Source: Hyphomonadaceae bacterium TMED5
Lineage (GTDB): Bacteria; Pseudomonadota; Alphaproteobacteria; Caulobacterales; Hyphomonadaceae
Assembly (NCBI GenBank): GCA_002173095.1
Contig: NHBK01000012.1
Coordinates: 1 to 64,000, forward strand
Direction: 5' to 3'
Length of the DNA stretch: 64,000 bases
The notes beneath the pieces are model-generated. The model saw only the letters and a list, made by a program, of their open reading frames with translations, was not told the DNA's origin and made no database searches. The stretch's first letter is position 1, and each line of letters begins with the position of its first letter. The translations under genes were made by a program, and so were the position numbers. Shown here in pieces: positions 16,895-25,894 of this stretch.

Positions 16895-17884
16895 CTAGGG
16901 CTGCCAATTCGCCCGAGCATTGTCATAGAGTTTCTGATCCAGCACGGTTAGGGCTTCCAGGCGCTCTGCCAGTTTGTCGGAAACGTCTTCCGCGATCACG
17001 AAATTCAGACCCTTATTCCTGTCAGCGGTGGATGAAGCATCTGAACTGTTCTTATGCAGGATTTTACCCTCGAACTCAAAGCCGAGCACTGCAAAAATAT
17101 GTGAGCAGGATTGATCCATATCTTCGACAAATCCATAAGCCGCCATATTGCCAAGACGCGTTTGCGCCATCTCCAGGGCCTTGTCAGGATCGATATCTAC
17201 AATCGTTTTCGGAAAAGGTTTGCGCGGGAAGAAGGCTTCCCAGCGCTTGCATGGCAATGCATCGCTAAGCTGGCGCACCATTCCATTGTCGAGACTGGGA
17301 TGAGCTTCCAGCTCAGGCATCAGGAAGAAATCCTCCATGCTGAGCTGACGCGCCAGACTGGCCAGCCGGATATTCTCCGGAGAGATGCGGCGCACATTTG
17401 CCGTCGGATGGCCGCGAAGAAACCGGTACATGGAAACCAGCCGCTCTTTAGGGTCTCGCAGCAGAGTGATGATCTTTTTCTCGCCCGGAATAAAATCAAT
17501 CGAGCGCGCATCGTAATGACCGGAAAACAGCCCGCACTCCAGAAGGTGGGTCAGTGGCCAATTGAGAAGGCCGTTATGGCGCTCTTCCGCCATCTTCAGG
17601 CCGCGCTCATTCGCCATCCGCTTCAGGATCTGGTGAAAACTGGTGCCGCCGCATTTAGGGATGTGCTGAAACACAATGACTTCGCGGTCAGCAGCAGGCG
17701 TTGCTTCAGGTACATATTGTGTCCAGTGACCGACCATATCGCGAAATTCCGGGCTGCTGGAAAGGCGCTGGCGCAGATGGTCAACGTCTTTCACATTCTC
17801 CAGCTCTTTCAGCACGGCTTCATCTTCCAGCAGCTTGCCGAAAAACAGATGATATGCGGTCTGAATAGTCTGTGGCAAAAGCAT
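16895..17884 (-). CDS. Sulfotransferase family protein (polysaccharide locus)
   Basis: This 329-residue predicted cytoplasmic enzyme would transfer sulfate from PAPS to an acceptor, probably a sugar. The 5'-phosphosulfate-binding loop F-Q-H-I-P-K-C-G-G-T-S (residues 72-82) and the 3'-phosphate motif R-D-P-K-E-R-L-V-S-M-Y (143-153) are intact. A helical N-terminal extension of about 65 residues precedes the fold. It is the third gene of a minus-strand set behind an ABC permease and ATPase (32-base gap). This suggests that modification and export of the polymer are linked. The substrate cannot be read from sequence. Confidence 0.82.
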   Translation of the reverse strand: MLLPQTIQTAYHLFFGKLLEDEAVLKELENVKDVDHLRQRLSSSPEFRDMVGHWTQYVPEATPAADREVIVFQHIPKCGGTSFHQILKRMANERGLKMAEERHNGLLNWPLTHLLECGLFSGHYDARSIDFIPGEKKIITLLRDPKERLVSMYRFLRGHPTANVRRISPENIRLASLARQLSMEDFFLMPELEAHPSLDNGMVRQLSDALPCKRWEAFFPRKPFPKTIVDIDPDKALEMAQTRLGNMAAYGFVEDMDQSCSHIFAVLGFEFEGKILHKNSSDASSTADRNKGLNFVIAEDVSDKLAERLEALTVLDQKLYDNARANWQP

Positions 17885-17916
17885 GGATCGCCCCTCCCTT
17901 TAAAGCAAAGCCCTGA

Positions 17917-18711
17917 TCAGGCCGATTGCTGGTTCCTGCGACGGCCCTGGCCACCCCTGGTCTGCTGCTGTTGGGCACGTTTCATGGTTCTGATGATCGT
18001 CTCGACATTGTCGAAATCCAGCAATTTGCCGTGTTCGAAATACATGGCCTTCTCACATGCGCGGCGAACCATGTTTTTATTGTGAGAGGCGAGCATTAGA
18101 ATACCGGCATCAGCGACCAGCTTTGTCAGGCGTTCATTAGCTTTTTGCCTGAATTCAGCATCACCTGCGCCCAGCCATTCATCCATAAGAATGATGTCTG
18201 GGTTAAACGCCGTGCTGCACGCAAATTTCAGGCGCAGCAGCATACCGTTTGAATAGGTCCGGATTGGCAAAGCCAGGAACCGTCCCAGTTCAGTGAACTC
18301 AGCGATCTCATCGACTTTTTCTTCAATCTCTTCGCGCGATTTACCCGCCGCGAGCCCGGACAAAGTGATGTTGCGATACCCGGTCGCTTCCATGCGCATG
18401 CCCAGACCGACATTGAACAGCTCTGCCACTTCGCCCTGAACTTCAATCTCACCACTCGTCGGAGGAAAGATGCCGGCCGCTGCCTTGAGCAGTGTGGACT
18501 TACCCGCACCATTGCGCCCTAGAAGCGCAATACGGTCGCCGCGATTGATCTCAAAGCTCACATCGTCCAGCGCGCGAATAGTTTTCGGCGCAGAATATCT
18601 CTTGGGTTGCTCCCCCTCACCGGTGTTTGTCGGGCGCAATTCCTTATTCTTCAGAAAGTCGGAATGCGTGTGAAACTCGATGCTGACATTTTTAAATTTC
18701 AGATAGGTCAT
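17917..18711 (-). CDS. ABC transporter ATPase for polysaccharide export (KpsT/Wzt type)
   Basis: This 264-residue nucleotide-binding subunit pairs with the adjacent permease to export a lipid-linked polysaccharide. Walker A is G-R-N-G-A-G-K-S-T (residues 65-73). The signature is the degenerate Y-S-N-G-M-x-L-R-L seen in capsule/O-antigen exporters. Walker B is I-I-L-M-D-E-W followed by G-A-G-D. A charged insert (about residues 15-45) separates the first strand from the core. It lacks the long C-terminal sugar-binding domain of O9a-type Wzt, so it is closer to KpsT in size. A basic Arg/Gln-rich tail ends the protein. The ATG at 18711 follows the permease stop by one base. Confidence 0.9.
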   Translation of the reverse strand: MTYLKFKNVSIEFHTHSDFLKNKELRPTNTGEGEQPKRYSAPKTIRALDDVSFEINRGDRIALLGRNGAGKSTLLKAAAGIFPPTSGEIEVQGEVAELFNVGLGMRMEATGYRNITLSGLAAGKSREEIEEKVDEIAEFTELGRFLALPIRTYSNGMLLRLKFACSTAFNPDIILMDEWLGAGDAEFRQKANERLTKLVADAGILMLASHNKNMVRRACEKAMYFEHGKLLDFDNVETIIRTMKRAQQQQTRGGQGRRRNQQSA

Positions 18712-18712
18712 A

Positions 18713-19567
18713 TCAGATCCAATACACGATCCGGCGATACGCAAACTGCAAGGCTGCCATGCTGAGAATGCCCAGTGCGGCCGTCACACCCAGAACAACA
18801 AACACGCTTGTCCAGGGAATGGTCCCATAGATGAGCGGTGTTCGCACTGAAATCAGGAAGTGTGCGATCGGGTTATAGACCAGAAGATTATCCCATAAGG
18901 CTCCCATTTTTTCCGGCTGCCAGAGCACGGGCGACAAAAACAGGAAGATATGGTTGAGGCTTTGAACGAGATAAAAGAAGTCACGCGACCGGACTGTAAT
19001 CACGCCGAAGAGAATGGAGATGAAGAAGGCGTTGATCGGGTACAAAATGACCACGATGAACAGCGAGATCAGCGCATTTGGCGTCCATTCCGTGCCGCCA
19101 AGAACAAGGATCACCGCCACCACCAGAACCTGGATAAGTGCCGTGAGAATATTCCGCGTCACCATTTGAAACGCGAAAATGGAGAAAGGCAATTTGCGCC
19201 CTTTGATCCAGCCTTCTGAAGATATGAAGGTCGCGCACCCATCAACGAGACAGCGCTGAATAAATATCCAGATGAAATACCCTGTAGCGAGGTATTTCAG
19301 ATAATCGACCACGTCGACATCCAGAATAACGCTGAAGATCGCAAATTTGACGGAAAGAAAAAGACCGAAGGAAAGCAGGATCCAGAGCATACCGATCGCG
19401 GATCGCTTATATCTCTGCAGAAGGTCTTCGGTTGCCAACGCCCACCATAGGTTTACGCGTTTCGCACCGCGCACGACATCCTTCAGGGCTTCAATAGCGC
19501 TCTGCTTGGGCTGGTAAATGACCGGCTCCGGCGATGGCCTGATGTCTGTTATTGTAGAATCACTCAT
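18713..19567 (-). CDS. ABC transporter permease for polysaccharide export (KpsM/Wzm type)
   Basis: This 284-residue integral membrane subunit (ABC-2 type) has six likely membrane segments, beginning near residue 65 (A-I-G-M-L-W-I-L-L-S-F-G-L-F). It ends with A-L-Q-F-A-Y-R-R-I-V-Y-W-I, a C-terminal pattern typical of polysaccharide-export permeases. W-x-L-A-T-E-D-L-L-Q-R-Y-K-R-S near residue 45 matches the amphipathic helix before the first segment in this family. It starts the exporter operon (permease, ATPase, sulfotransferase). Confidence 0.9.
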   Translation of the reverse strand: MSDSTITDIRPSPEPVIYQPKQSAIEALKDVVRGAKRVNLWWALATEDLLQRYKRSAIGMLWILLSFGLFLSVKFAIFSVILDVDVVDYLKYLATGYFIWIFIQRCLVDGCATFISSEGWIKGRKLPFSIFAFQMVTRNILTALIQVLVVAVILVLGGTEWTPNALISLFIVVILYPINAFFISILFGVITVRSRDFFYLVQSLNHIFLFLSPVLWQPEKMGALWDNLLVYNPIAHFLISVRTPLIYGTIPWTSVFVVLGVTAALGILSMAALQFAYRRIVYWI

Positions 19568-19895
19568 ATAAATTTCATTAGTTAGCTGGCGTCCGCCTGA
19601 AGCATGGAATCACTGCATTCAGTGTATCACGCAGTGTCAGTCTGAGCTGTTTCAACTTTCAGGACTTTCGCCAGTGTATATCCTTATCTGGTGAATAGCC
19701 GGTCAGTCGCGCGCCAATGCTGCAAAGCTGATCAATACGCCCTCAGGCGAGGTGTAAAAGCTGGTTTATGCGCAGCGCTCTGACCTGACCCGGTTAGAGA
19801 GTGTTTATCGCAAAATCCCCCTGCGATGACTTTGGCGGGTGGGTGATTGTTTTATGCCCTACCCGCTGACTGAAGCCTGTCCCCTATCTATAGCC
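19568..19895. other. Intergenic spacer between the exporter and glycosyltransferase operons
   Basis: This 328-base gap must carry the exporter promoter (minus strand) and the end of the glycosyltransferase transcript. Visible elements are CACTGC (19611-19616) with CAGTG (19620-19624) and GCAGTG (19631-19636) as inverted half-sites, and ATCGCA/TGCGAT around a run of C near 19808-19828. I could not place a convincing -35/-10 pair. A 128-codon plus-strand frame here overlaps the next gene and looks non-coding. Confidence 0.4.
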
Positions 19896-20393
19896 TTAGA
19901 GCCCATTGGCCCGCTTGTCTTTAAAAAACTTGTCCACGATCAGCCGCCGAGGCGCAGAAAAGACGGGCGTTCTGAGGATTCTGTCTGCCAGACAATACGT
20001 CCAGCCCCCGGCAACATAGAGCCCCATCTTATGGCGTTTATCTTTCGCACAGGCATGCATGGCCTGCAGGCGGGCAGACCGCGAGTACACTTCATCACAT
20101 GGGTGGAAGTGGCGGTCCTCAAATCCAAAATATCCAAAATACGCCAATTGCAGAAGGTCGTTAAAGACAGGGTCTGGAAGGCTCAGAAATTCCTTCACAT
20201 GGAATTTGTCCCTCAGGCTGAATGAAAAGTTTCGGATTACTGCGTCGTTGCCTGGCTGTTTCATGCCGACCATCGAGCCTCCTGAATTGGAAAGTTCAGA
20301 TATTACTTCGCCGAACATCTCACTCAGCCAGAGTGCATGTTCATAGCGCCTTGTTACATTGCGGCGGCTGGCAGAAATGTCTTCAAAGGTCAT
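19896..20393 (-). CDS. Unknown protein coupled to a glycosyltransferase
   Basis: This 165-residue soluble protein has no signal or membrane segment. It begins one base after the stop of the tandem glycosyltransferase gene, with GGGGGA serving as ribosome site, so its translation is coupled. It has an N-terminal charged helix, an aromatic patch (L-A-Y-F-G-Y-F-G-F-E-D-R-H-F-H) and a basic C-terminus. His and Cys residues (H-F-H-P-C, H-A-C) could bind a metal, but no family motif was recognised. Its place as the last gene of the glycosyltransferase operon suggests a role in assembly or modification of the same polymer. Confidence 0.6.
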   Translation of the reverse strand: MTFEDISASRRNVTRRYEHALWLSEMFGEVISELSNSGGSMVGMKQPGNDAVIRNFSFSLRDKFHVKEFLSLPDPVFNDLLQLAYFGYFGFEDRHFHPCDEVYSRSARLQAMHACAKDKRHKMGLYVAGGWTYCLADRILRTPVFSAPRRLIVDKFFKDKRANGL

Positions 20394-20394
20394 T

Positions 20395-22674
20395 TCATCC
20401 CCCACCCGATCTCGTCAGAGCCGACAGATAAACATCGCTGAGATCATTAAAATCCGGATGCGCTGCGCTCCAATTGCGGGCCTCACCTTCCAGATACCGG
20501 CGCGCCGGACCGTTTGTCAGGTAAAATATCGTCCGCTCTGCCAGAATACTGACAAAACTGCCGTCCGGGCTCAGTTTTTCCACCACAGTATCGGGTATCT
20601 CGGCAAACCAGCCAATGTCAGAGACCAGGCACGCTCTGCCGCATGCAAGAGCCCGCATCAATACGCCGGATGTCTCTCCCCGCGTGACGGAACGGAAGTT
20701 CCAGATCAGATCTGCTGACGCCAGATGTTGATCCAGTTCTTTATCTTCCACAAAGCCTGTCAGTGTCACCCGCTTGGCGAATTCCATTTCAGCCAGCGCG
20801 TTTTCAAACTGGCGGACAAAGGCTTCATCATCCGTATTCATCTGGCCGACAATCACAAGCTCTGCATCAAGCCCGGCATGACTGACCGCTTCAAAGCCAT
20901 CCAGGCACCGCAGAATATCCTTATCGGCCGTAACATTGCCAAGCACCGCAATCCGAAAGGCTGACCGCTTTTTCTTACCGGGCCTGACCTTGCTCGAATG
21001 ACGTGGATGAGGCGCAAGCATCAGGTCAGCTTTGCGATCCCCACAAACCTCAAAAAGCTTTTTCGCGCTGGTCACATTGTGCACGAGCAGTTTCGCACCT
21101 GCAGGCACGCTCTCTACGAGCCATTGGCGAATGCGCGCAGATTTTTGCATCTCCGTACGCGCAACATCGCGGCCTTCTGCTTCATCGTAAGCGGCGAGCA
21201 GTTCATGCAGCTCCAGATCATGAAGCACCAGCAAAAGCGGCGTACCGGCAAAACCTGTCAGATCCACACAATCTGAGTGGAAATGGTGGTTATTGCCAAT
21301 CTGAACGATCACCCCATCAAGCTGGGATAATTGAGACTGCACATCACTGACCAATGGTTCGCCAGAAGCCGGATGCGCCATAGCGCATTTCAGCTCAGCC
21401 TTTGACTTTAACGGCTCGACCAATGCATTCGCAAAATCAGCAATGCCAGATTTATCCGGTGGGAAGGGCGACACCATAGCAAGGCGCGGCCTGACACCGG
21501 GCTCAGCATCACTCATGATCGCCGCGCTCAGCGTATCCAGATAGGCTGAAACCGTTTTTTCCCAGCTGAACTGAGACGCGATTTTGACGTATTTGGAGAT
21601 ATTCGGATTGCGGCCCTTCTGGCGCTGCACAAACTTATCCAATGCGTCGGCAATCGTCCCGCTATCGGATGGGTCGAAATAATTCAGACCATCACCGCCA
21701 ATTTCCCGGAAAGGCGGGATATCTGACAGCAAGACAGGCGTGCCGCAGCTGAGCGCCTCCAACACGGGAAGACCGAAGCCCTCACTTTTAGACGGCATAA
21801 GCGTGCAAATGGCGCTCTGGTAGAGCTGGGTCAGCTCTGCGGGCCGCACTGTACCGACAAACCTCACAGACGACTTAAACTCAGACGCTTCAATCAGTTC
21901 ATCAAGACGCTGTTTCAGCGGCGCACTGATATGTCCGGTGATGACAAGCGACAGGTTATCAACCTCGCGCAAAGCCTTGCTCGCCAGAAAGCCCGAAACA
22001 GCTCCATAGACATTTTTGCGCTCATCATCGCCGCCTACCATCAGTACGAATGGCGCCCGGCTTCTGCCCAAAGGCGGCTTATAGCTTAACGGCCAGAAGG
22101 CGTTCGGCCTGCAGGCGATAGGAATTCCGGAAACGTGAGCCTTTGCCTCCGGAACAAGCTCTCTCACCCGGTCTGCGGTAAATTCAGAGACGCAGAAAAC
22201 ATGCGAGAACGCGCTCATCACGTTTGCGACGCGCACTTCAAAGGCTTGCCGCGCCTCTTCCTGTCCGACCGGAAAATAACTCTCAGCATGATCCATAGGG
22301 ATCAGGTCATGCACGATGGCCGCGCTCGCTTTCACCGGCAGATCAAGCGGACAGTCCACATTCATCATGAGAGGGTTCGGATTGAGATAGACCTCAACGC
22401 CATAAGCCTCAATTTTCTCTGCCAGCAGCGCCGTATAGGCGGCATCGCGTTCGGCTGCACCGCTCACATCGGGCATACGAATGTGCAATGGAATGATATT
22501 GGCCTGCACCCAGCCCGGAAGCTTCTCCAGATCAGCTTCGCGCCTCACCGCCAGAAAAACGAGCGGCCCATCAGGGCGACGGCATAGCTCTGCCAGCGTG
22601 TTCAGGAAAACCTGCCCGATGCCTCTTTCAAACTCCTCAGTTGAAAGCGTCTGACCATCCAGAAGAAGTTTCAC
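20395..22674 (-). CDS. Tandem GT4-type glycosyltransferase
   Basis: This 759-residue protein has two glycosyltransferase group 1 (GT-B fold) units. The first (about residues 1-385) carries V-L-M-V-G-G-D-D-E-R-K-N and the sugar-nucleotide E-x7-E signature S-E-G-F-G-L-P-V-L-E-A. The second (about 395-755) carries A-V-L-G-N-V-T-A-D-K-D and a divergent T-S-G-V-L-M-R-A-L-A-C-G. Because the second unit lacks a clean E-G-F-G-x-x-x-x-E, it may bind a different donor or be regulatory. The start is a GTG overlapping the stop of the upstream glycosyltransferase (GTGA). It would add two linkages to a surface polymer; donor and linkage cannot be read from sequence. Confidence 0.85.
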   Translation of the reverse strand: MKLLLDGQTLSTEEFERGIGQVFLNTLAELCRRPDGPLVFLAVRREADLEKLPGWVQANIIPLHIRMPDVSGAAERDAAYTALLAEKIEAYGVEVYLNPNPLMMNVDCPLDLPVKASAAIVHDLIPMDHAESYFPVGQEEARQAFEVRVANVMSAFSHVFCVSEFTADRVRELVPEAKAHVSGIPIACRPNAFWPLSYKPPLGRSRAPFVLMVGGDDERKNVYGAVSGFLASKALREVDNLSLVITGHISAPLKQRLDELIEASEFKSSVRFVGTVRPAELTQLYQSAICTLMPSKSEGFGLPVLEALSCGTPVLLSDIPPFREIGGDGLNYFDPSDSGTIADALDKFVQRQKGRNPNISKYVKIASQFSWEKTVSAYLDTLSAAIMSDAEPGVRPRLAMVSPFPPDKSGIADFANALVEPLKSKAELKCAMAHPASGEPLVSDVQSQLSQLDGVIVQIGNNHHFHSDCVDLTGFAGTPLLLVLHDLELHELLAAYDEAEGRDVARTEMQKSARIRQWLVESVPAGAKLLVHNVTSAKKLFEVCGDRKADLMLAPHPRHSSKVRPGKKKRSAFRIAVLGNVTADKDILRCLDGFEAVSHAGLDAELVIVGQMNTDDEAFVRQFENALAEMEFAKRVTLTGFVEDKELDQHLASADLIWNFRSVTRGETSGVLMRALACGRACLVSDIGWFAEIPDTVVEKLSPDGSFVSILAERTIFYLTNGPARRYLEGEARNWSAAHPDFNDLSDVYLSALTRSGGG

Positions 22675-23864
22675 GGCCCCATCTCTTCCAGATAGCGGTT
22701 GATGATCTTCGCCGGATTATAGGAATCCCTCACCCAGTTTCGGCCAGAACGTCCGAGGCCGTTTCTTACCTCATCATCTGCCAGTGCCTGCAGCGCTTTG
22801 GTGTAATTGTCCTGACTGCTGACCGGAATGCCCGCGCCCGATGACATGGCGAACTCACGCGTGACAGGGCAATCACCGCTTACGATAACCGACGTGCCCT
22901 GTAGCGCCGCTTCCATCAGCACATAGCCAAAGCTCTCATTGCGCGACAGGTTCGCCAGCCCTTTCGCGCCGCGCATTAGGCTCAGCTTTTCTTTCTCGCT
23001 GGCATAGCCTTCGAACAACACGTCTGGATGTTCAGGGATAAGGGCTTCATTGCCCGCGCCGACAATGCGCAGCTTTAAAGGCGTGCGCTCTGCCCGGCGT
23101 TCAGCATTTGCATATCCGACATGCCATTTGCAAAGCTCTGGCAAAGCCTTACCCGCCTCGAGACGCCCGACATAGAGCACATAAGGGTCGCGCGCTGGCA
23201 GAGCGGCTTGAGGCGCCGTCTCCTTTGGTGCTTCCACGGGAAGGCCAAGCACCGGCCAGTCTTCCAGCTTTCGACCAAGCTCATGTCCATAAGCCTGCGT
23301 GACGAGGTTCTTTTCCAGCTGTGAATAGAAGAAGACCCGACGTGCCGATTTCAGCATTTTCAGCACGGGCGCCCAATAAAATTCCGGTTCATCGTGAAAG
23401 GCCGGAAGCAGGATGACATTCCAGGGCAGCGCGCGGATGATCTGATGACTGAGGCCTTGATAATATGGCCCGGTCATAACGACATCCACAGCCGGGTCGA
23501 AGGTCTCTTTCAGATATTCAATCAAAGCCAGACTGCCGATGGAATGCAGAAAGAAGTCTTCCTGAAGCTTGGGCCCCGGTTCTTTGCCCTGCCCGATCAG
23601 TTCCAGCGCTCGGAAATGCTTTTTCAGCTCTACATCGACGGGGAAACGGCGCACGGTGATGCCATCGCGCTGATATTCGCATGGCGCAAATTGTTCGGTC
23701 TGCCAGTCTGAATAAGGTGATTTGGACGTGGTGGTCAGGACCTCCACTTCAAATCCATACTCATGAAAATAGCGCGCAAGGTCGGAAAAGGTCCGTTCAG
23801 ACCCGCCCGCAAATACGTCGAACCATGGGCAGGCCAGGAAGATGCGCGCGCGCCTTTTGATCAT
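22671..23864 (-). CDS. GT4-family glycosyltransferase
   Basis: This 397-residue single GT-B enzyme has an N-terminal acceptor domain opening A-C-P-W-F-D-V-F-A-G-G-S-E-R (the glycine-rich loop) and a donor domain with Y-V-L-Y-V-G-R-L-E-A-G-K-A. The E-x7-E segment reads N-E-S-F-G-Y-V-L-M-E-A. It is probably membrane-associated through a basic face rather than a membrane segment. It overlaps the next glycosyltransferase gene by 4 bases. A sulfotransferase gene lies 65 bases upstream, consistent with stepwise building and sulfation of one polymer. Confidence 0.87.
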   Translation of the reverse strand: MIKRRARIFLACPWFDVFAGGSERTFSDLARYFHEYGFEVEVLTTTSKSPYSDWQTEQFAPCEYQRDGITVRRFPVDVELKKHFRALELIGQGKEPGPKLQEDFFLHSIGSLALIEYLKETFDPAVDVVMTGPYYQGLSHQIIRALPWNVILLPAFHDEPEFYWAPVLKMLKSARRVFFYSQLEKNLVTQAYGHELGRKLEDWPVLGLPVEAPKETAPQAALPARDPYVLYVGRLEAGKALPELCKWHVGYANAERRAERTPLKLRIVGAGNEALIPEHPDVLFEGYASEKEKLSLMRGAKGLANLSRNESFGYVLMEAALQGTSVIVSGDCPVTREFAMSSGAGIPVSSQDNYTKALQALADDEVRNGLGRSGRNWVRDSYNPAKIINRYLEEMGP

Positions 23865-23929
23865 CCTGATACTTCTGTGTTTTGCAGAACCTGCCCGACC
23901 GGACGCATGACCGTCAGAACGAGAAGCTT

Positions 23930-24661
23930 CTAGCTTTCATTCAGGCGAATGTTCTTGAGATTGTCGTAAGACGGCTCAAGCGCATTCTCGTAAATGCCTT
24001 TGATATAATAATAGAGAACCAGATCTTCCTTGTTCAGGTCGATAATCATCTCCAGCAATTCGCGATCAAGATATTCCGGCTTTGCATAGCTGCCTTTGGA
24101 CGCGGTGTTTCGCTTTTCCATTTCCGGCGCTTTCGGCAGGCCGAGCAGGCTGGAGGCTTCCGGCATAAGCAAATGCCCGAACTCCATCGTATTCACCTTG
24201 ATATTGTTCTTCTTAATGGAGCGCAGTGCCGCTTTCGAGGTCCGCTGACGGTTCTCAGAGAGATAATTGCACTGAAGATTGTTGATCTGGCTACGAAAGC
24301 GCGTGGAGACCTCAATCGCCCTTTTGATCGAAATCTCTGACAGCTCTTCATACAGGGCATGGCCCGGACGGCTACAGATAAAGTTGTGCAGCGAAATCGC
24401 ACGGCTCACAGGCTCACGCAGTGTCGCAAAATACTGGTATCCATCCTTATAGGTCTGGCTGGCCAGACCATAGGGAATGTGTCCGCCAACAACCGTATGG
24501 GCGAGGTTTTCCGGCGTATCCGCGCGGAACTTGTCCATGGAGACGTTGTTCTCGCCAAGCCAGAGCACTTTTTCCCGGCCGATCTGATCCTGAACCGTCT
24601 TGCGGAAAGACGTGCCCGCGGCTTTCGGGATGTGAATGAAGAAAATCTTGTCCAACTGCAA
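23930..24661 (-). CDS. Sulfotransferase family protein, short form
   Basis: This 243-residue predicted PAPS-dependent enzyme has the PAPS loop F-F-I-H-I-P-K-A-A-G-T-S-F (residues 7-19) at the very N-terminus. The 3'-phosphate segment is L-R-E-P-V-S-R-A-I-S-L-H (81-92), with His where Tyr is usual. It resembles the Sulfotransfer_2 / heparan 2-O-type fold in having H-I-P-K-x-x-G-T-S. It sits 21 bases downstream of the longer sulfotransferase, in one operon with the glycosyltransferases. It lacks the extra C-terminal beta domain of its neighbour. Confidence 0.8.
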   Translation of the reverse strand: MQLDKIFFIHIPKAAGTSFRKTVQDQIGREKVLWLGENNVSMDKFRADTPENLAHTVVGGHIPYGLASQTYKDGYQYFATLREPVSRAISLHNFICSRPGHALYEELSEISIKRAIEVSTRFRSQINNLQCNYLSENRQRTSKAALRSIKKNNIKVNTMEFGHLLMPEASSLLGLPKAPEMEKRNTASKGSYAKPEYLDRELLEMIIDLNKEDLVLYYYIKGIYENALEPSYDNLKNIRLNES

Positions 24662-24682
24662 ATCCTTGCGTGATTGGTCTGG

Positions 24683-25870
24683 CTAGACGTATTGCAGGCC
24701 GAGAAGTTTAAAGCTGAGCTGGCGCACATCGTCTGAATCGACATGATCAGCAGGACGGAAGGCCTTGGAGGCTTTGAACTCGAAGGACAAATGACCCGCC
24801 ACTTTGCCGAAATCCTTTTCGGAAATGTTCAGCACCAGCTTGAAGTCACGACCGTCCGGACCATCAACTTTGTGCGTTTCGACCTGCTCGCCATTCAGAA
24901 GAACTGTCAGCTCGTTTTCCATGCCCGGATTAGGCAGGAAGGTCGTGAAATCCATGATCAGATAGCCACGAGATGGGCCTTCAACGCGAATATCGAGCTT
25001 CGCACTGCGCGTTTCATTCATCCAGATACCGCGCGGTTCCAGATTATACCAACCTTTGGTCAGCGAACTGCGATAGGCCTGATTGGCGATATTGATGTCG
25101 ATCGGCGTGTGATATGGCACCGTCTTCCAATGGTCGATCAGGGCAATCTGATAAAGCTTCTGATCCCATTCGGTGTGACGTTCGATTTCCGCCTCGATCT
25201 CTGGCGTCATCGGTTCTTTTTCGACCTTCTCGTGCACTTTGTCTTCGGCAGAGCCAAACTGCGCTGAATTTCGGGCATGCGGAATAGTGCCATCGAACGG
25301 CAGGCCGACAATGTCCATCGCCTGTGTGATGGATTTATCCATGGCTTCGAGGAAACCAACAAAGCGGAACTGGCCAAGGTTTTCACGCGCAAGGTCAAGC
25401 AGTTCTTTGCGCTGCCCGAAGGTCTCAAACTGCGCATTGATGGTGCGGCCGAGCGATTTGACCATAATGTTGTTGATATTGCCCGGAATGCCGTCCTCAT
25501 TATACCGCAGGAACTCAAGCAGAGAGTGGCTCTTTGCCACTTCAGGGCCCTTCAGATTACCGCGCTTGATGACTTCCCAGCGATGGCTCCGCCAGAAATA
25601 ATACAGCGACAGCAGGCGGGATTTCGGTTCACGGATAAAAGTGATGTATTCCTTCGGGCCCGGAATATTCAGAGTATTCTGCCAGTCATAATGACCCGAG
25701 AAGAACTTGTACTCGTTGAACTTCTCCGCATCCATTTCATGCAAGCGGTTAAAACGCTCTGGAGACGTGTTCTTCTTTCCAACACCATCCACAATCAGAT
25801 CATGAAGACTGGTACCGCCGGTTTTTGGCAGGTGTAGAAAGACGAGCTTTTTATTGTCAGTTATTGGCAT
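24683..25870 (-). CDS. Sulfotransferase with C-terminal beta-rich domain
   Basis: This 395-residue protein has an N-terminal sulfotransferase fold with PAPS loop F-L-H-L-P-K-T-G-G-T-S (residues 11-21) and R-E-P-K-S-R-L-L-S-L-Y (80-90). About 125 extra residues (270-395) follow. They look like a beta-sandwich: alternating hydrophobic strands, N-G-E-Q turn, H-L-S-F-E-F and an ending L-L-G-L-Q-Y-V. The same module is encoded alone at 16112-16540. I infer the extra domain binds the glycan or docks the enzyme. It lies between glycosyltransferase 25895-28822 and the short sulfotransferase with 20-25-base gaps. Confidence 0.83.
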   Translation of the reverse strand: MPITDNKKLVFLHLPKTGGTSLHDLIVDGVGKKNTSPERFNRLHEMDAEKFNEYKFFSGHYDWQNTLNIPGPKEYITFIREPKSRLLSLYYFWRSHRWEVIKRGNLKGPEVAKSHSLLEFLRYNEDGIPGNINNIMVKSLGRTINAQFETFGQRKELLDLARENLGQFRFVGFLEAMDKSITQAMDIVGLPFDGTIPHARNSAQFGSAEDKVHEKVEKEPMTPEIEAEIERHTEWDQKLYQIALIDHWKTVPYHTPIDINIANQAYRSSLTKGWYNLEPRGIWMNETRSAKLDIRVEGPSRGYLIMDFTTFLPNPGMENELTVLLNGEQVETHKVDGPDGRDFKLVLNISEKDFGKVAGHLSFEFKASKAFRPADHVDSDDVRQLSFKLLGLQYV

Positions 25871-25894
25871 CTGAATTCCTTAAACCGCTTTATA

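Noticed and set aside
17111-18085. 324-codon plus-strand frame across the sulfotransferase and ABC ATPase
   Set aside because: Antisense to two recognised genes; no start signal or motif.
19839-20225. 128-codon plus-strand frame in the exporter/glycosyltransferase spacer
   Set aside because: Mostly antisense to the coupled unknown gene; no ribosome site and no recognisable product.
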